From Charina bottae (lineage: Eukaryota > Chordata > Lepidosauria > Squamata > Charinaidae): a stretch of 64,000 nucleotides of DNA. Where the stretch lies: contig JALMGJ010000012.1 in assembly GCA_023362775.1 (NCBI GenBank), positions 18,923,501 to 18,987,500 on the forward strand. Direction: 5' to 3'. Within the stretch, counting starts at the first letter, position 1, and each line of letters opens with the position of its first letter. Both the position numbers and the translations under genes were made by a program. This document shows positions 34,878 to 46,194 of this stretch, piece after piece. The notes below the pieces were generated by a model, which was not told the origin of the DNA, did no database searches, and worked only from the letters and a program-made list of their open reading frames with translations.

Positions 34878-35825
34878 TGTCTGCAATAATAAATGAACAG
34901 TGTCAGCTGAATTGGTTTCACTGGCCTCACACTGCATCAACACAGAAATACAAACACACCTAATTGAGTCACAAACGAAACATCAGGAGGGGATAACATC
35001 CTCCAGATCACAAATCCTGCTGGGCGATCAACAAGAATGTGCTCTGCTATTTGGAAGCCAAGCAAAAGAGAAGCACCATATTAGATCATTCCTTACTGCC
35101 ATGCTACAGCATTTTGTTCAGTACATTAATCCTGTTTCTCATTTACTGTCATACACTCTGAGATTTAATTGCTGGGCAACACCTTCACAAAAGTAATCTG
35201 GAGCAAAACCAAACAGTGTAAATGCAATATGTGAACATACACTACTTCATCCTGGAAAAGCAGATTCGTTTTAGCTCCAGGTGTGTTATTTATTCCAGTG
35301 AAAAACAAGCAAAGCAATGGCAAAATAATATTTTCCCCCTTAATATGCATCTCTCTAAATACCCCTTTTTTTTTCAACATTCAAAAATCTTACTTTAATT
35401 AATTCAAACATTTGCCTCCATTGCCATTATTCTAAAAATGCCTCAGCTTTACTGATAGATAGCTGGATTGTGAGAGTGTGAAAAGGCTACAGGAGTCAAA
35501 TTTAAGACAGTGTAGAGTTGATGCAATAGCTAAATTTAAGAGGACATGTGCCAGATTCATACGTACCAAATTATTTTCTGCAATTATGTTTGCATGTGTG
35601 TATACACACATATAAGAAGCAGCTTGGGGGTCAGTGCAACCTCAGATAGAGCTGTTGTACTAAAAAAAATGAACAGATAACTTCATTCCGTCTTGTGCAG
35701 CTATAAAGGAGTACAGTCAAATATAATCTGTTTTGTAAACAAATTTTGAGCTGATGATGGATATCACCAATTCCAGTAAGTTGGTCCTACCACACTCTGC
35801 AGCATTTCAGCTTGGCTATAATTGA
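34878..35825. other. No gene seen
   Basis: Low-copy AT-rich DNA; a 98-codon open frame at 34900-35196 lacks splice or family support. Confidence 0.45.
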
Positions 35826-36270
35826 AAATTACCTACAAAGATCAGGATAGTGCAAGGTATGATATTCCCTGTGACACTCTATGGAAGTAAAGTTTGGACT
35901 TTGAAGACACAGGATAGGAAGACTATTGACACTTTTGAACTTTGGTGTTGGAGGAGACTCCTGAGAATACTGTGGATAGCAAGAAACCAACACTGATCAT
36001 GGAATAAATCAACCCAGAGTTCTCACTTGAGGCACAAACGACCAGGCTCAAATTGTCCAACTTTGGACACATTATGTGAAGACCTAGCTGTCTGGAGAAG
36101 GCTCTAATGCTGGGAAAGGTGGAAGGAAAGAGAAGAAGAGGATGACTAGCAGCAAGATAGACTCAGTTATAGTGGCAGCGGGTGGAAGACCTGAAGGACA
36201 AAGTTAGGGACATATCATCATGGACAAAAACTATCTATGTGGTCACTAAGAGTCAGCACATAATGGAACA
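35826..36270 (+). mobile_element. Divergent RTE-type LINE 3' end
   Basis: Near-duplicate of the 23126 family at its start (ttccctgtgacactctatgg; ELWCWRRLL-like ttggtgttggaggagactcc). It then continues to the 3' end with LSGEGSNAGKGG-like and KSQH remnants, ending tcactaagagtcagcacata. Many stops. Confidence 0.75.
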
Positions 36271-36375
36271 TAATTTGATGGAATATAATCAGGCAATAAT
36301 TGAAAGATATTCTGTATGACAATCATTATACAGTAGTTGTGATAGACTTCTCTTACACATAATGTACCTATAGAG

Positions 36376-36746
36376 CAGAGCTTTCCAAACTGTGTGTCGG
36401 GACACGTTAGTGTGTCGGCTGCAGTGTCTGGGTGTGTCGCGGCTGCTGCTGCCTCCGAGCCCTGCCAGGATTCCGTGCAGGTCCTAGTGCCTGCCTTGTG
36501 CCCTGCTGCCTCCAAACCTGCTGTGATTCCACGCAGGTCCTAGTGCCTGCCTTGTGCCTTGCTGCCTCCAAACCTGCTGTGATTCCATGCAGGTCCTAGT
36601 TCCTGCCTTGTGCCCTGCTGCCTCCAAACCTGCTGTGATTCCACGCAGGTCCTAGTGCCTGCCTTGTGCCCTGCTGTAAGAGTGTGTCGCAAAATGATGC
36701 ATGTTTAAAAAGTGTGTCACCAACATGAAAAGTTTGGAAAGCTCTG
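36376..36746. mobile_element. hAT MITE, four-unit minisatellite copy
   Basis: Opposite orientation to 18492. TIRs cagagctttccaaac / gtttggaaagctctg; perfect TSD ctatagag (36368-36375, 36747-36754). About four ~58-bp units. Confidence 0.93.
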
Positions 36747-36754
36747 CTATAGAG

Positions 36755-37434
36755 GGTCTCCCTGAGATTTTACAATCCTGATTTCCCAGGTTCTAAATTC
36801 TTGTGAAAAATCTTTACAGATGGGAAGGGTTTCCTTACAAATAGTCACTTTTTACAAGTCAGTAGCCATGAGTAGGACAAAGGAAAGATGGTGTTAAGAT
36901 GCTCATCTCAGCTTTCCCTCCTCATGTGTAAACATTTCACTCAAGAAAAACAACTGAACAGGGCTTTAATGAATGCATTTATTTTCTTTAAAAGCTGTTC
37001 ACTTCTATTTTGTAAACTTTTTAAGTGATAACTAAATCTGTAATAAGAAGCTACACTGGATGGAATTATTAAATTTTCTACAGGAAATCTTTTCTCTTTA
37101 AGTAAACTCTGGAACTAATAGTTCCTTTTCAGTGCAAAGTCTAGATTCAAGTATTACAGGGACCTACAGACTGATTCATTACTAAGACTATTATTGCAAG
37201 CAGACCAAACCCACCCTTCAAAATGTCTCTGTTTTGGAAGTCTTGTATCTTCAATAGAAAAATGTAGGAACAGGTCCAGCTCTGACTTGTTTTGGATTGA
37301 TTTATTCCACAAGATCCAGTTAAAAATTACACATGACATATTCCATATGTGATGGTTCCAAAAAATTAGCAAATTCTTCCAAATATGGGGGCTTGGGGAG
37401 TGCCTGTGGTTTCCATCAGGAAATGGATACAAAA
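36755..37434. other. No gene seen
   Basis: Low-copy DNA. A 92-codon minus-strand open frame (37154-37432) has no splice context I trust. Confidence 0.45.
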
Positions 37435-37439
37435 ACTGT

Positions 37440-37700
37440 TTTGAATCATAAGAACATATCAGTGCTGGATTAGATCAAAGGCTATCTGGTCCAACATTCT
37501 GTTCCACAGTGGCCATCCAAATGTCTTTGGGAGATCCACAAACAAGACATCAGTGCAACAGTGGCTTTCCACTTGTGCTATCAGTTACTGATCCTAAGAG
37601 ATATTCCACCTTTAATATGGAGATAATCTATGGTTATCACAATTAGTAGTAGCAATGGTCTAATTTTCCATGAATAAATCTAATCCCTTTGTAAATCTGT
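37440..37700 (+). repeat. Old dispersed amniote repeat
   Basis: ataagaacatatcagtgctg, atctggtccaacattctgtt and cagtggccatcc recall a widespread, ancient reptile/bird interspersed repeat; its class is unknown to me. Heavily diverged. Confidence 0.5.
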
Positions 37701-37717
37701 ACAAAACAGTTACCCCA

Positions 37718-37867
37718 ACTTTTATTTATTTATTTATTTATTTATTTATTTGTTTATTTATTTGTCATGTTCCTTTACCGCCCATCTCGTATTACGACGA
37801 CTCTGGGTGGTTTACAAACAATTAAAGATAAAAGAATAAAATAAAATAAAATATCATTAAAACAATA
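37718..37867 (-). mobile_element. LINE tail fragment (L2-type)
   Basis: (TTTA)n run then taccgcccatctcgtattac and gactctgggtggtttacaaa, the reverse complement of an L2-type 3' end. Confidence 0.7.
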
Positions 37868-37870
37868 CAA

Positions 37871-38010
37871 TGTAAAATGTAAAATGTAAAATGTAAAATG
37901 TAAAATGTAAAATGTAAAATGTAAAATGTAAAATGTAAAATGTAAAATGTAAAATGTAAAATGTAAAATGTAAAATGTAAAATGTAAAATGTAAAATGTA
38001 AAATGTAAAA
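37871..38010 (+). repeat. (TGTAAAA)n heptamer array
   Basis: Twenty near-perfect 7-bp units inside the LINE 3' region. Heptamers are out of frame with codons, so the long FYILH-type open frame here is an artefact. Confidence 0.97.
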
Positions 38011-38524
38011 TTCAAGATGGCGAATAACGATCTTATCATTGGCCCCATCAAGGTGCCGACCACCCCCACAACCACTTTTATTGTTAAAATATGTGCTAAG
38101 TGGAGAAGTACTGTCTTTTGTATGTTCTGATTCTCCCATCATTCCATTTCATCCTTCCACAGAGTCACCAGCTTGTCCCACAATTATAAGTACCAATTCT
38201 GCCCTACTGTAGTGGTTTCAAAGCACTGTGGATCTACTCATCTGGTCTGGTCATTGAAAGAAGGCATGTTAAGTGTCTCTCCCCACCATCACCATGCAAG
38301 GTACATGGAGCATGGTCTAGGTGACATAGCCAAAAAAAGAGAGAAGATGTTGCCGGGGCATGCTTATACAAAGGTTAGGTGAAAGTTGGGACATGGCTTC
38401 ACTCTGCAATGTATTTGTTGATAGCTGGTCAATGTCTGTGTATATATAATTGTTTGGCTTCTGGTTCAACGTGTTCTAATCTTCCAATTGTTGTAATTGT
38501 TGTTTTCCTATTATTAGCTATTTG
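38011..38524. other. No gene seen
   Basis: Part of the L2 3' region near 38011-38070, then low-copy DNA. Confidence 0.4.
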
Positions 38525-38880
38525 GGGATCTAATCATCTGAAAGGAAGACTAGATGGTGGGACCCAGGAAGAGAGCCTTTTCTGTCATGACATCTGCTCT
38601 TTGGAACATCATCCCTCTGAGATGATGATAACAGATTAGCCCCAAACACTGTTAACCTTGAAGACTTGGCTGTGTCACCAGGAATGGTGGTTAGAATGTA
38701 TAGCGGAGCCCATGGGATAGTTGTGGTGGTTTCTTATCACGGCTGCTGGTTTATATTTATTTGTTTTATTTATTTATATTTATTGTAATGTTGTGATACT
38801 GTGTTTTTAACTGTTGTTAGCTGCCCAATGTCATAATATTGAGATGGGTGGACATACAAATTGAAATAAATCAATAATAG
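38525..38880 (+). mobile_element. L2-type LINE 3' end
   Basis: agccttttctgtcatgacat and ctctttggaacatcatccct recall the AFSxxAPALWNxLPP region. It ends tgttagctgcccaatgtcat, gatgggtggacatacaaatt and an AAATA-type end. Non-functional. Confidence 0.7.
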
Positions 38881-39690
38881 ATGATTTTATTTAAAAATGG
38901 GGCTGAAGCAGCAAAGAAAGGAGGCCATCTTTGGAGATACTGTATATTCAGGCCATTTCCAAAAAGGACTGGCTGTTGTCTGAAGTGATGATCCAAAGCG
39001 AAGCGGGTTATTACTGTCTCTTCAGAACTGTTTTAAAGTTTGGTGAATTGTTAAATTAATATTTATGTAATCCCAACATGGATACACATTTGAAACTCCC
39101 ACAGGCTTATCTTAACAAAAGGAGAAAGTGTCTGATACTTCTAGGTTCCAACCCGCAAAAGGTTTTCCCAGGGTCCTCCAATCACATTGATTTTCGGGAG
39201 GACACTAAAGTGACATGTCAGAAATTATTTTAAGTTTTCCATGCAGTACTCTTTGCAAGTTGGCTTTGCACAACTGAACCTCAGAACTTTTTCTGCATTT
39301 TCTAGGAACACGTTGACACTATATATCATATTCATACAAATTTCCAACAAAGCCATAGAGGAAGTAAAGCTTTAAAAAAAATGAAAAACTCATCCCTATT
39401 TGTCTGAAATTTGGCATGCCTCACCCCTCAGAGGGGAGTGCTGTACCTGCAAGTTTCATATAATTATGCCAGAAAAAAAGGAAAGTAAATTTTATAGCCA
39501 TTTTTGATCTGCTCTTTAAATAAATGAAAATTGTATCCAAGGTTTTGGGAAATAAACCCAGGCAAGATTCTGCTTTCAGTCTGAACCAAAGCTAGCTGTC
39601 AGTTTGAACTGGAAGTACTTATAGGATCCCAAACTTTTTTATCTGCATCTCTTTTAGAAACTCTCATGAAATGAAGAAAAGATAATAAGA
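38881..39690. other. No gene seen
   Basis: Low-copy DNA; nothing recognised. Confidence 0.45.
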
Positions 39691-39696
39691 AATATA

Positions 39697-40105
39697 CAGG
39701 TAGTCCTCACTTACTGACCACTCGTTCAGCGACCGCTCAAAGTTACGACGGTGCTGAAAAACGAGACTTACAAATGGTCCTGGAAGTTGCAGCCATCGCA
39801 GCGTCCCCACGGTCATGTAATCGCAATTCGGGCGCTTGGCAACTGTCGCTCATTTACGACAGTTGCAGCATCCCACGGTCACGTAATTGCGACCTTCACA
39901 GCTGGCTTCTGACAAACAAAGGCAGGAAGTTGCAAGTTGCAGTCACGTGACATCATGCTTAATGACCGTGGGTGGTTTGCTGCATGACCGCAGCCGGAAC
40001 TGACGTAGTAAGTCTGCACGGTCACATGACATTGCACTTAATGACCACACCGCTTAGCGACAGAGTTGCCGGTCCATACTGTGGTTGGTAAATGAGGACT
40101 ACCTG
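39697..40105. mobile_element. TA-flanked DNA transposon, CAGGTAGTCCTC family
   Basis: caggtagtcctcacttactg … aatgaggactacctg with TA on both sides (39695-39696, 40106-40107). Internal ttaatgaccg and cacggtcacgt repeats. Same family as 12337 and 52551, and the best-preserved ends of the three. Confidence 0.85.
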
Positions 40106-40107
40106 TA

Positions 40108-41201
40108 CTCTGCTTTTCTGCCACTAAAATGTGGTTGCAAAAAAAAATGGACATAACTACCATAGTCATTTTTTATGACTAAATCTTTTTTTACAGTTTT
40201 CCCTAAAAAGAAACCAACTACAGTGTTCCCAGAAGGCCTAAAGAATGGCCTAAAAACAAGAGTTTTGTTTTTCCTTTGTTCATATAAGACACACTGCTTG
40301 TTTGCTAAGTGTCCAATTAACTGAATAATATAGAGTCATATTTAGCTAGAAAATAAATGGTAAAAATGTGAGCATCCTTTGAAAAGAAACTATTTGAAAA
40401 TTCAGAACAGATGGTTTGCAGAAGTTGCCCTGGTGCTGCAGATGAGAGCTAGGACTTTGAGATAATTAAAAGAAAGGCTAAACATTGTAATCCAGCGATA
40501 TAGCTTGGACCTGCAGACAATTAACTACAAAGTCTGTGAAATTGGATTTTCTTGTTAGCATTCTCAGATCAGAAAGTAACTTCAAAGACCTCAATTAACA
40601 GAAACAGCACTATGCGACATGTGCTGCTCTTTAACCGTGTCCAGTAACAAGCTGCTTTATTTATCTTTAGAATACTATTAGAGAGAAAAAATAGAATGGA
40701 ATACAGTATATGCAACAAGTTAGTTAACGTTAAGAATAAAGAGTAAATGCCTTGCTTCTAGCCAACGTACATCCTCTCTTAAAATAGTCAGAGGGCAATA
40801 TTTGGGCTGCAATTCCACTTCTATTGTGATGGAACGGGATTCTTCAGATTTCACCCTCTGAGGTCAGGTGCTGGCTCCATCTACAAAGGAGAACATGTCG
40901 TATCAGACCCCTGTCCTGTTTTTCTCACTTCCCTCCATGACTATTTTTTCTCAGTGTTCAGAACTTCAATGTTGGGAAGGTTGAGAAGGCTGGTTATGGT
41001 TGCTGACAGGAGTGAGTCAACATTGGGCTCAACCCTATGCCCAAGGAAAATGAATGCTGCTTAAATATTTTCTTCCCATTGCTAACAATACACAACAAAC
41101 AAAACATGGTCAGGAAAGGGATGGAGAAAAATTGAAATGAGCAGATTTATATTTTGGCTGATATTTCATAGCAATCTCTTTCTCTGTGAAGTAGAAAGCT
41201 A
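40108..41201. other. No gene seen
   Basis: Low-copy DNA; nothing recognised. Confidence 0.45.
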
Positions 41202-41206
41202 AAAAC

Positions 41207-41667
41207 TGTTAGGATTATCGGAAGTCAACTCAGCATTGTCTCACAAACATAGGGGAGGATTATTCTACTGAAGCGTATCTCTACTGTGTTTGTGGGAGGT
41301 GCCTGGGTCACCTGACTTCCTGTTTCCTGCTCCTTGGGTCTTTTGGGGCCACTCTCCATCTTCCCTTCTTCCTAAGCACACGTACACACAGGAGGGCCAC
41401 ATGGCTATGTGGGTCTCATCCGAAATATCTCGCTTGCACGCAGACTGGAGATAATTAAGCCTTTCTACCATGAAACTGCTTGTAACCAAGATCTACAGAA
41501 TAAAAATGTAAGCTATCTTTATTTTTCTTCAACTAACTAATGTGTGAAGACTGTTTTATTTCTGAACGTTAATTAAGCCGTATGTGCAAGTCTTTTCTGG
41601 ACGCTTCTACTCCGCAAGATTGTCGTTAGCTGCTTGGAGTGTCTTTCTAACCTTCCAGACTCCCACA
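41207..41667 (+). mobile_element. Solo LTR, family A
   Basis: 461 bp running from tgttaggatta to cagactcccaca, i.e. TGT…ACA ends, flanked by a 5-bp TSD aaaac (41202-41206, 41668-41672). An AATAAA signal lies at ~41500. No internal coding region is attached, so it is a recombined solo LTR of an endogenous retrovirus or LTR retrotransposon. The same family starts again at 63893. Confidence 0.8.
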
Positions 41668-41672
41668 AAAAC

Positions 41673-42245
41673 CTGGTTCAGAAAATGCAAGGGTCAACTG
41701 CTAAAATATTCTTGATGTGAACCTGTCCTTAAAAAATTGTTTGAAAGATGTACCTAGAGTAATACCACAGCCTTCTTCCTAACAGTGGGTCAGCAACATC
41801 ATATAAATCATATACCATTTAGTCGCATTGGATTTCTATTTCTATCTGGGTACAACTCAAGGTGTTGCATGTTATATCTAAAACCAGGCAGAAGGATCCA
41901 TTTTTGTTTCCCAATTAATTCTCCATAGGAGGTAAAAGTACAGGGTGTAAGATATACTATAGCTAGAGTAGTCCCACTGTGCAACCATTTCAGCCTCCCA
42001 CCTCTGTTCTCAAAGCCTGAAAGGGAATCTCAGGTAACCCCTCCCATCCAAGTCTAGACTACATGGGAAGGCAAGGTTAATGTAAGTAAATCAGTTTAGT
42101 GTAAAGTTGGGGAACTTTTCTAGAACTCACCCTTGATTCTTCCATTGCCACTATTCATGGGGGTATAGCATGAAACCAACTATGAGTTCCTACTTTCATA
42201 TGTACCCACAGCAACCCAGGTGACCTTTTGTGACATACGTTTATC
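41673..42245. other. No gene seen
   Basis: Low-copy DNA; nothing recognised. Confidence 0.45.
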
Positions 42246-42329
42246 TCTTTCACTTATGTCTATGAAGGTTCTCAGTCATCCAGGTGGAATTGTCTGTAGC
42301 TTGAATCATGTCAACTGGATTTCTATTTT

Positions 42330-42378
42330 CTCAGTGGAAACGTTTCGCTCCTTATCCAAGGAGCTTCTTCAGTCTGAG
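42330..42378 (-). ncRNA. Hammerhead-like motif, PLE copy 3 left arm
   Basis: Same 49-nt motif as at 1178 with all pairs kept; on the minus strand because the arm is inverted. Confidence 0.65.
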
Positions 42379-42724
42379 CAAAGTTAGTAAGGGAATCCTT
42401 AAATATGTTTCTAGGTGGCTGTGTGACCTTACCCCTGGGGCTAGGTCATGGTTATTTTGAGATGTTATTTCTAAGTCTCTTTATCATCTAAAGGAGGATC
42501 GTTAAGATCACCATGCTGCTGTTGAGCTTGCGAAATGGTCTTAATCTTCCTAGGCACAGAAGACAAAGCAGGAAGGAAAATAGGGGAAAGGTTGTGCCTG
42601 AGGCCCCCACCTCTATTCAAGGAAGGATTTTCCAAGTTGGCATAAATGGATTCCTTGACCCCTCTCTCAAACCAAACTCTGGGCTGAGACTCAGAGTAAA
42701 CGGAAGAACCTGGTCATTCCTTAC

Positions 42725-43243
42725 ATGGCTGGCGTGTCTGAAAAGATAAAACGGATATTTGGCAAACACCACATACCTGTATATTTCAAACCCACCAACA
42801 CACTGAGACAGAGGCTTGTACACCCCAAAGATCAAACTCCAAAACACAAGGAAAGCAATGTAGTGTATGCAATCCAGTGCAGTGAGGAGTGCTCTGAACT
42901 CTACATTGGAGAAACCAAACAACTTTTGCACAGGAGGATGGCCCAACACAGGAGAAGTAACACCACAGGACCAGAGTCAGCAGTTTATCTTCATCTAAAG
43001 GAAAAAGGACACTCATTTGAGGACATTAATGTTCACATTTTAGACAGAGAAGATAGGTGGTTTGAGAGAGGGGTCAAGGAATCCATTTATGCCAACTTGG
43101 AAAATCCTTCCTTGAATAGAGGTGGGGCCTCAGGCACAACCTTTCCCCTATTTTCCTTCCTGCTTTGTCTTCTGTGCCTAGGAAGTTTAAGACCATTTCG
43201 CAAGCTCAACAGCAGCATGGTGATCTTAACGACCCTCCTTTAG
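42725..43243 (+). CDS. PLE GIY-YIG endonuclease, C-terminal part
   Basis: Open for 172 aa without a stop. Residues 46-50 VVYAI stand for the GIY strand, 60-62 YIG is exact, LHRR at 68-71 supplies the catalytic-type arginine, KES at 118-120 the acidic residue, and NPSLNR follows at 127-132. Two cysteines (52, 56) plus later histidines resemble the zinc-binding insert of PLE nucleases. The domain nicks target DNA to prime reverse transcription. One G is missing in the run after NRGG compared with copies 2 and 4, so the last ~35 residues are out of frame. The upstream RT is missing, so it is a remnant though the domain itself looks intact. Confidence 0.85.
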   Translation: MAGVSEKIKRIFGKHHIPVYFKPTNTLRQRLVHPKDQTPKHKESNVVYAIQCSEECSELYIGETKQLLHRRMAQHRRSNTTGPESAVYLHLKEKGHSFEDINVHILDREDRWFERGVKESIYANLENPSLNRGGASGTTFPLFSFLLCLLCLGSLRPFRKLNSSMVILTTLL

Positions 43244-43353
43244 ATGATAAAGGGACTTAGAAACAAACATCTCAAAAATAACCATGACCTAGCCCCAGGT
43301 GTAAGGTCACACAGCTACCTAGGAACATATTTAGGATTCCCTTACTAACTTTG

Positions 43354-43402
43354 CTCAGACTGAAGAAGCCTCTTGGATAAGGAGCGAAACGTTTCCACTG
43401 AG
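43354..43402 (+). ncRNA. Hammerhead-like motif, PLE copy 3 right arm
   Basis: Both core boxes and GAAACGUUUC are kept. Stem II reads GCCUCUU/AAGGAGC, giving one C-A mismatch and one G-U pair. It is the diverged partner of the left-arm motif. Confidence 0.6.
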
Positions 43403-43452
43403 AAAATAGAAATCCAGTTGACATGATTCAAGCTACAGACTCTTTCACTTAT

Positions 43453-44026
43453 ATAAAATTGACAGCTTCACTTTCCTGTACGTATTCATCACCTCCACTC
43501 TGTAAGATGAACCAACCTTCATCAGATCTCTTACAACTTTCCTCTTTCTCTTAGTCTCACAGCCATACAATGTATCTGTTTTTCTTTTTATAATTTCTTT
43601 CATTCATTCATTCATTCATTCATTCTCTTTGCCATTTACTGTTTTTACATTCAAGTCAATATCTTCCATATCCCATATCCCATGATTGTCACCAGATGGG
43701 CCTATTGTACAGATCAAATCAAGTCAAATGTATTATTACAAATCAAAGACCAGATGGGCCCATTGATATTGACTTCTGCTGCTGATCATGATTTTTGTAC
43801 ATCAAGATAGCATAATGCTTTTGTAGTAATTTTTACGTTGGTTTTATTATTTCATAATTTCTTGTGCAACACTCTGGTGAGTATTTGTATGGTATGTATA
43901 AGAATATAAATAAATAAAAATATAAATAAATAACAAGAAAGTTCACACCCTAACACTACCAGGAACCAAGAGTAATTTCTTTCAAGTAATAATTTCCAGA
44001 AACATAGCTGTATTGATGTGTTATTG
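43453..44026. other. Possible LINE scrap and (CATT)n
   Basis: ctcttagtctcacagccata near 43550 resembles the antisense of an RT thumb (LLYGCET). (ATTC)n at 43599-43625. Near 43860-43935 an AAATA-rich LINE-like tail. None is complete. Confidence 0.4.
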
Positions 44027-44263
44027 CAGGGATAGGGAACTGGGTGCCCTTCAGATGCTTTCAAATCCCAACATTCCCAACCACTATAGGCTGCAGCAAA
44101 AAGTTCTTGACTAAAACATTTAGAACCAGGTTGCCTATCCTCGTGATACAGCAAATACATCAAAGAGTTCACAACATCTAAAAAAGAAAAGGTTGGACAA
44201 GAAAAATCTTTCCCTAGTATTTCTGGAATCTGTGGTCCCACCGCACCAGGTTGAGGAAGGCTG
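44027..44263. mobile_element. Decayed hAT-type MITE
   Basis: Left cagggatagggaactgggtg and right caccaggttgaggaaggctg are related inverted ends of the family that includes 51714. TSD not clear. Interior degraded. Confidence 0.55.
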
Positions 44264-46189
44264 CTCAGTTGTTTGAGTAAGACAAGTAAAATCTCTGTTC
44301 TCTAAGCTGATGCCAGCGTGCTCCTTTCAAAGTTCAATAACAGTTTTCCTGCTAGTAATGTAAATGAAATGCCATTACGCTAAATCTACATCTCAGAAAT
44401 CAGAAGGTTAATACTAACCAGACTGCAAAGATATGTAGGACTCTGCTTTTTATAAACAGGGACTTCCCCTCTCTCTCTTTTCATTAAAACTTGTGCTGGG
44501 TGCTTCTAATTGCAGTGATGTTTATGGACCAGTTGACCCTTATGTTTTCTGAGAGCTGCCATGAGATGAAAAATCCTCCCGAAAAATGTATAGGAAAAAT
44601 AAAGAGGGCACAATTAAACAAGTTTAATGGAAGACAGGGCCAGTTCACAGATGGCCCAAGCATTTTGATTCTACATGCAGCAAGCTGTGGAGGTGAACCT
44701 GAGGCCCATTCATTCATAGACCCCTTAATGAGAGCCATATGCACAGAACTGCCTACTCAGCAGCTATGTGCTGCTTAAACAGTCCAAGGATGTGGCAGTA
44801 AATACATGCAAGTTACAAGCTAGAGAGAATCAGGCCTGTTCGTATGAAAACAGCAGAGTCAGTACCCAGTTGCTAAAGGTTGGTGCAGTACCTACCTGAT
44901 TTCCATCTGTACTCCTGTAGCACTTGGAGCAAGTGGCTCCAAGCTGTCTGCCATTTTCAAGGTCCTACAGTGGCCTGAAATTGGCTTTGTTCATTTGCTA
45001 TAGAGATAGTTCATCTATGTTTATTGCATGAACTATGATTTATTGGGTTTGCCCAACATGCTAAGCCAGGGGTACACAACCTGCATTGCAAGAGGTTTTG
45101 GGTGAAACTCTCACAGCCCTTCCAAAACTTGCCAGTGAACTGTAATTCTTAATGTATGAGAAGGTCAGATGATCAAATATATGGGGAATAATCCTGTTTA
45201 CTAAAAACATTTAATGTAAACCAGTAAGGATGTTGGTTCTGGCTTCTTTACCTCTTCATCCTTACCCTCCTTTTTCATGCATGAGAATAAGTGGCATCAT
45301 GTGTGTCATGGTGTGATTGTGTAAATGCCATGAGGTACAGTATGTAACTTGCATGAGTTGCATCACACATCAGTCAGATGCCTGGGTGAGCATGCCATTC
45401 AAAGATCAAGTCAGTTCCCCTGCACTAAACTGTAAACCATATCATAGTAGGTGGGTTCATACAACACACTAAGCCAAAACCAAAGTAGATACATGGTTTG
45501 GGACAATGTCTGAATTCAACCAACCATGTCATTCTAGGATGCTCAAGGAAATGTTTAAAGGTAGGTTGTTTGCAGTTCATAGAGATGCCATTATCACCCC
45601 GGATGGTAATCTTACCAATGCCTAGGATCCTTTGTCAAAGACTATCTTGAAGGCAGTATCAACCCAGCACACGATGCATTTTAAAGGCACGAAAAATTGT
45701 CTTCTGCATATATCTTCTGGTTCTTATCTGTCAGAACTCGAGGAGACAAGTGTGTTGGAGCAATCTGTCCTTTAACTGAAACAGAAGTGGAAGTGGAGCT
45801 AATTTCATACCTTAACTTTAAAATAGAGAGAGGAAGGAGGGATATTTGGAAAGCTTCTCCCCCCCCCACACACACACACCTTCCAGACTACTTATGAGCA
45901 AGAGATGAGAGAAAGCATGCAGCTTTGTGCCTGGAACACTAGTGCCATGACTGGCAGCTAGTCAATGTGTGTGAAGAGCTGGAAATGTTACTTGTAAGGG
46001 ACTGAGAATCTGTTTGGAGATCTGACCCAAGAGGAGAAAGACACTAGGAGAGAGGGAGAAGAGCAAATGAGATTGAGGACCTGATCTGTGAACGCAGAAG
46101 CCAGCTACAATTGGGAGAACCTCAAACCTTTGGGCCCACTGAGTAATCCCTGAGGCAGGCAAACGAACTTCCCTGAGAGTCCGCCAAGG
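44264..46189. other. 1.9 kb low-copy DNA, no gene seen
   Basis: Two open frames (44491-44778 plus; 45697-45897 plus) lack family or clear splice support. A C-run with (CA)n lies at 45860-45880. Confidence 0.45.
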
Positions 46190-46194
46190 AGAAA

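Larger units (their letters stand above)
42258..43440 (+). mobile_element. Penelope-like element copy 3 with inverted terminal arms
   Basis: A perfect 12-bp TSD tctttcacttat (42246-42257, 43441-43452) bounds the whole 1183 bp. The left arm (42258-~42674) is a reverse-complement copy of the PLE 3' region. The centre (42675-43057) and right arm (43058-43440) read forward and contain the GIY-YIG nuclease. The arms are ~90% alike by eye. Inverted terminal-repeat-like ends are known in PLEs. The RT core is absent. The left arm includes the full terminus (…gaaccttcatagac); the right arm stops ~37 bp short at gctacagac, as in copy 2. Confidence 0.92.

Noticed and set aside
34900..35196. 98-codon plus-strand open frame
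   Set aside because: No homology recognised and no convincing splice sites; AT-rich neighbourhood gives such frames by chance.
37154..37432. 92-codon minus-strand open frame
   Set aside because: Ends in a stop without a donor, and no resemblance to a known protein; probably chance.
37822..38142. FYILHFT-repeat protein
   Set aside because: Frame runs through a (TGTAAAA)n array inside a LINE tail; no coding support.
44491..44778. 95-codon open frame after a possible acceptor (aattgcag)
   Set aside because: No donor, no recognised family, and low-complexity codon pattern; kept as unannotated.
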